NCBI GenBank assembly: GCA_030695565.1
Contig: JAUYRZ010000090.1
Coordinates: 1-64,000 of the forward strand
From: Archangium sp.
GTDB lineage: Bacteria > Myxococcota > Myxococcia > Myxococcales > Myxococcaceae
Reading direction: 5' to 3'
Length of the DNA stretch: 64,000 bases
Positions 62,474 to 64,000 of this stretch are shown piece by piece. The position numbers and the translations under genes are program-made. The notes under the pieces are model-generated. The model searched no databases and was not told the origin of the DNA. It worked only from the letters and a program-made list of their open reading frames with translations. Each line of letters starts with the position of its first letter. Within the stretch, counting starts at the first letter, position 1.

Positions 62474-63244
62474 TCAGAACGAGAGATCGACCAGATCCTG
62501 CAGTGCTCTGGCGGTGGGCGGATCGTCGGTGAGCGGTTGCACCAGCGTCACCTGGCAGGCCACCCGCGGCGCGAGCCCCGAGGCCATCAGGCGCGCGGCC
62601 ATCACCAACAACCGGGTGGACACCGTCTCTGCCAGACCCAGCGCGTCTTGTGAGCGCACCTTCTTCGCCCACGCCACCAGCCGCCGCGCCTGCTTCGAGT
62701 CGATGCCCGTCTCGCCTGCGAGCACCTCGGCCTCCGCGTCTTCGGGCGGGTAGTCGAAGTGCAACGAGACGAAACGTTGGCGGGTGGAGGGCTTGAGCTC
62801 CTTGAGGCCGCGCCGGTAGCCGGGGTTGAAGCTCGCCACCACCATGAACCCGGGCGGAGCGGTGAGCACCTCGTCGTTGCGATCGACGAAGAGCTGCCGG
62901 CGGTGATCCGTCAGCGGGTGGAGCAGCACCACCACGTCCTCCCGCGCCTCGGCCACTTCATCGAGATAGAGAATGCCGCCCTGCCGCACCGCGCGTGTGG
63001 CCGGGCCGTCTTGCCAGAGGGTGTCACCACCGCGCACCAACCAGCGTCCGACCAGATCGGCCGCGCTCGTCTCGTCGTTGCAGGCCACGGTGATCAGCGG
63101 GCGTTGCAGCCGCTCGGCCATGAACTCCACGAAACGCGACTTGCCACAGCCCGTGGGCCCCTTGAGCAACACGGGCAAGCGCTGCGCGTGGGCCCGCTCG
63201 AAGACGGTGACTTCGTCTCCGATGGGCCGATACCAGCTCGTCAT
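62474..63244 (-). CDS. norQ: NorQ (MoxR-type AAA+ ATPase for NO reductase activation)
   Basis: A 256-aa AAA+ protein. Walker A GPTGCGKS (29-36), Walker B GILYLDEVAEA, and GFMVVASFNPGY (sensor 1) are intact; the body matches the CbbQ/NirQ/NorQ group. With NorD it activates nitric oxide reductase. It starts 4 bp after the norB stop, with GAGGGG upstream, so the operon is norB-norQ-norD. Confidence 0.93.
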   Translation of the reverse strand: MTSWYRPIGDEVTVFERAHAQRLPVLLKGPTGCGKSRFVEFMAERLQRPLITVACNDETSAADLVGRWLVRGGDTLWQDGPATRAVRQGGILYLDEVAEAREDVVVLLHPLTDHRRQLFVDRNDEVLTAPPGFMVVASFNPGYRRGLKELKPSTRQRFVSLHFDYPPEDAEAEVLAGETGIDSKQARRLVAWAKKVRSQDALGLAETVSTRLLVMAARLMASGLAPRVACQVTLVQPLTDDPPTARALQDLVDLSF

Positions 63245-63248
63245 GGCT

Positions 63249-64000
63249 TCAGCCCCTCGCCGCCGCGACCGCCGGGAGCGGCTCGGGCGCCAGCTCCTGC
63301 GTGGTGCTCTGCTGCGCGCCGGTCACCTTCGCGGTGGGCAGACCGTAACGAACGAAGTTCCACACGAAGGCGGAGATGCCGGCGGTGAACAAGGTGGCCG
63401 CGAGGATCAACCCCACGAAGTGAACCTCGACCTCCTTCTGCACCGTCAGGAAGTCCATGCCTGCGCGGCGCTCGAGCACCACTTGCGAGACACCGGCCAC
63501 GGCGAAGGCCAGGGTCATGGCGGTCATGCCCACGTTCGAGCTCCAGAAGGCGAAGCCCGCGGTGGGGTGATCGTAGAGCTTGCGGCCGGTGAGCAACGGC
63601 ATCGCGTAGGTGATGATGCCCAGCACCAGCATCGCGTACGCGCCCCAGAAGGCCATGTGGCCGTGCATCGCGGTGACCAGCGTGCCGTGCGTGTACATGT
63701 TCACCTGCGGCAGCGTGTGCGCGAAGCCCAGGAAACCCGCGCCGACGAAGCTCATGAAGGAGCAGCCCACCGTCCACAACAACGCGACGCGGTTGGGGTG
63801 CGTGCGGCCCCCCTTCTTCGCCATGCTGAAGGCGTAGATGGCCATGCCCAGGAACGCGAGCGGCTCGAGCGCGCTGAAGACGCCGCCCACCATCAGCCAG
63901 TACCGGGGGAGGCCGATGTAATAGAAGTGATGGCCCGTACCGAGGATGCCGCTCAAGAACGTGAAGCCGACGATCACGTAGAGCCACTTCTCGATGATCT
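63249..64000 (-). CDS. norB: Nitric oxide reductase catalytic subunit NorB (partial, N-terminus off right edge)
   Basis: The last ~250 residues of a haem-copper oxidase-type NO reductase. The active-site pair lies in GTGHHFYYIG (haem b3/FeB), followed by GFLGFAHTLPQVNMYTHGTLVTAMHGHMAFWGAYAML with the conserved His residues of the following helix. It reduces NO to N2O. The C-terminal tail (AQQSTTQELAPEPLPAV) is low complexity. norC or an N-terminal fusion should lie to the right; whether it is cNOR or qNOR cannot be decided here. Confidence 0.93.
   Translation of the reverse strand, partial: IIEKWLYVIVGFTFLSGILGTGHHFYYIGLPRYWLMVGGVFSALEPLAFLGMAIYAFSMAKKGGRTHPNRVALLWTVGCSFMSFVGAGFLGFAHTLPQVNMYTHGTLVTAMHGHMAFWGAYAMLVLGIITYAMPLLTGRKLYDHPTAGFAFWSSNVGMTAMTLAFAVAGVSQVVLERRAGMDFLTVQKEVEVHFVGLILAATLFTAGISAFVWNFVRYGLPTAKVTGAQQSTTQELAPEPLPAVAAARG

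Noticed and set aside
60353-62653. 766-aa plus-strand frame over norD
   Set aside because: Antisense of norD, His/Arg-rich, no domain.

Overview
The window is about 64 kb of very GC-rich, densely packed bacterial chromosome. Several protein families point to Myxococcota (myxobacteria or relatives): a DUF2378/TIGR02265-type protein (15742-16293), a TIGR02996-like N-terminus (21530-22156), an ECF sigma factor with a FecR/AgmX-type partner, FHA and MORN-like proteins, and many Cys-rich or low-complexity lipoproteins. This placement is inferred from gene content. I see no rRNA, tRNA, CRISPR array, intact insertion sequence or prophage.

Layout. 1-5311 (-) is the N-terminal ~1770 residues of a giant polytopic membrane protein with a zinc-ribbon start; it runs off the left edge. 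5443-14834 holds a response regulator, a PlsC acyltransferase, an FHA/MORN-repeat gene pair, an anti-sigma/ECF-sigma pair, an ICMT-like methyltransferase and small hypotheticals. 14971-22156 carries an SDR, a tight minus-strand operon (orn, metallophosphoesterase, Cys-rich protein, DUF2378), ygfZ, a VKOR-DsbA fusion and a SUI1-like factor. 22220-24616 is a DEAD-box helicase with a long repetitive tail. 24976-35387 looks like a nucleoside salvage and uptake neighbourhood: thymidine phosphorylase, a BMP-family lipoprotein, and one ATPase plus two permeases, interrupted by a Uma2 protein, a discoidin-like membrane protein and a GT39-like membrane protein. 36035-37801 is GTP-type PEP carboxykinase. 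37950-44388 contains lipoproteins, an orphan amino-acid-type binding lipoprotein, a thioesterase, a pseudouridine synthase and a stand-alone AurF-like diiron protein. 44450-49649 contains BrkB/YihY, YtxH and a complete sugar-type ABC importer operon. 49739-52443 is a patch of small orphan genes with a toxin-antitoxin remnant.

The right 11.5 kb (52491-64000) is a denitrification / nitric-oxide island. An operon of an unrecognised 387-aa membrane protein, a hemerythrin-like protein and NnrS is divergent from nirK (copper nitrite reductase fused to cytochrome c), nirV (SUMF-like) and a SCO/SenC protein. It is followed by an FNR-like regulator with four candidate cluster cysteines, an outer-membrane porin, and norD-norQ-norB (norB cut by the right edge). 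Together these encode nitrite to NO to N2O reduction with NO response and metal-centre maintenance.

Two non-coding themes stand out. A family of palindromic dispersed repeats (consensus like CCCTCACCCTGACCCTCTCC) occurs about nine times, at gene ends and inside three reading frames. A long hairpin at 37904-37949 buries the ribosome binding site and abuts the start codon of a lipoprotein gene.
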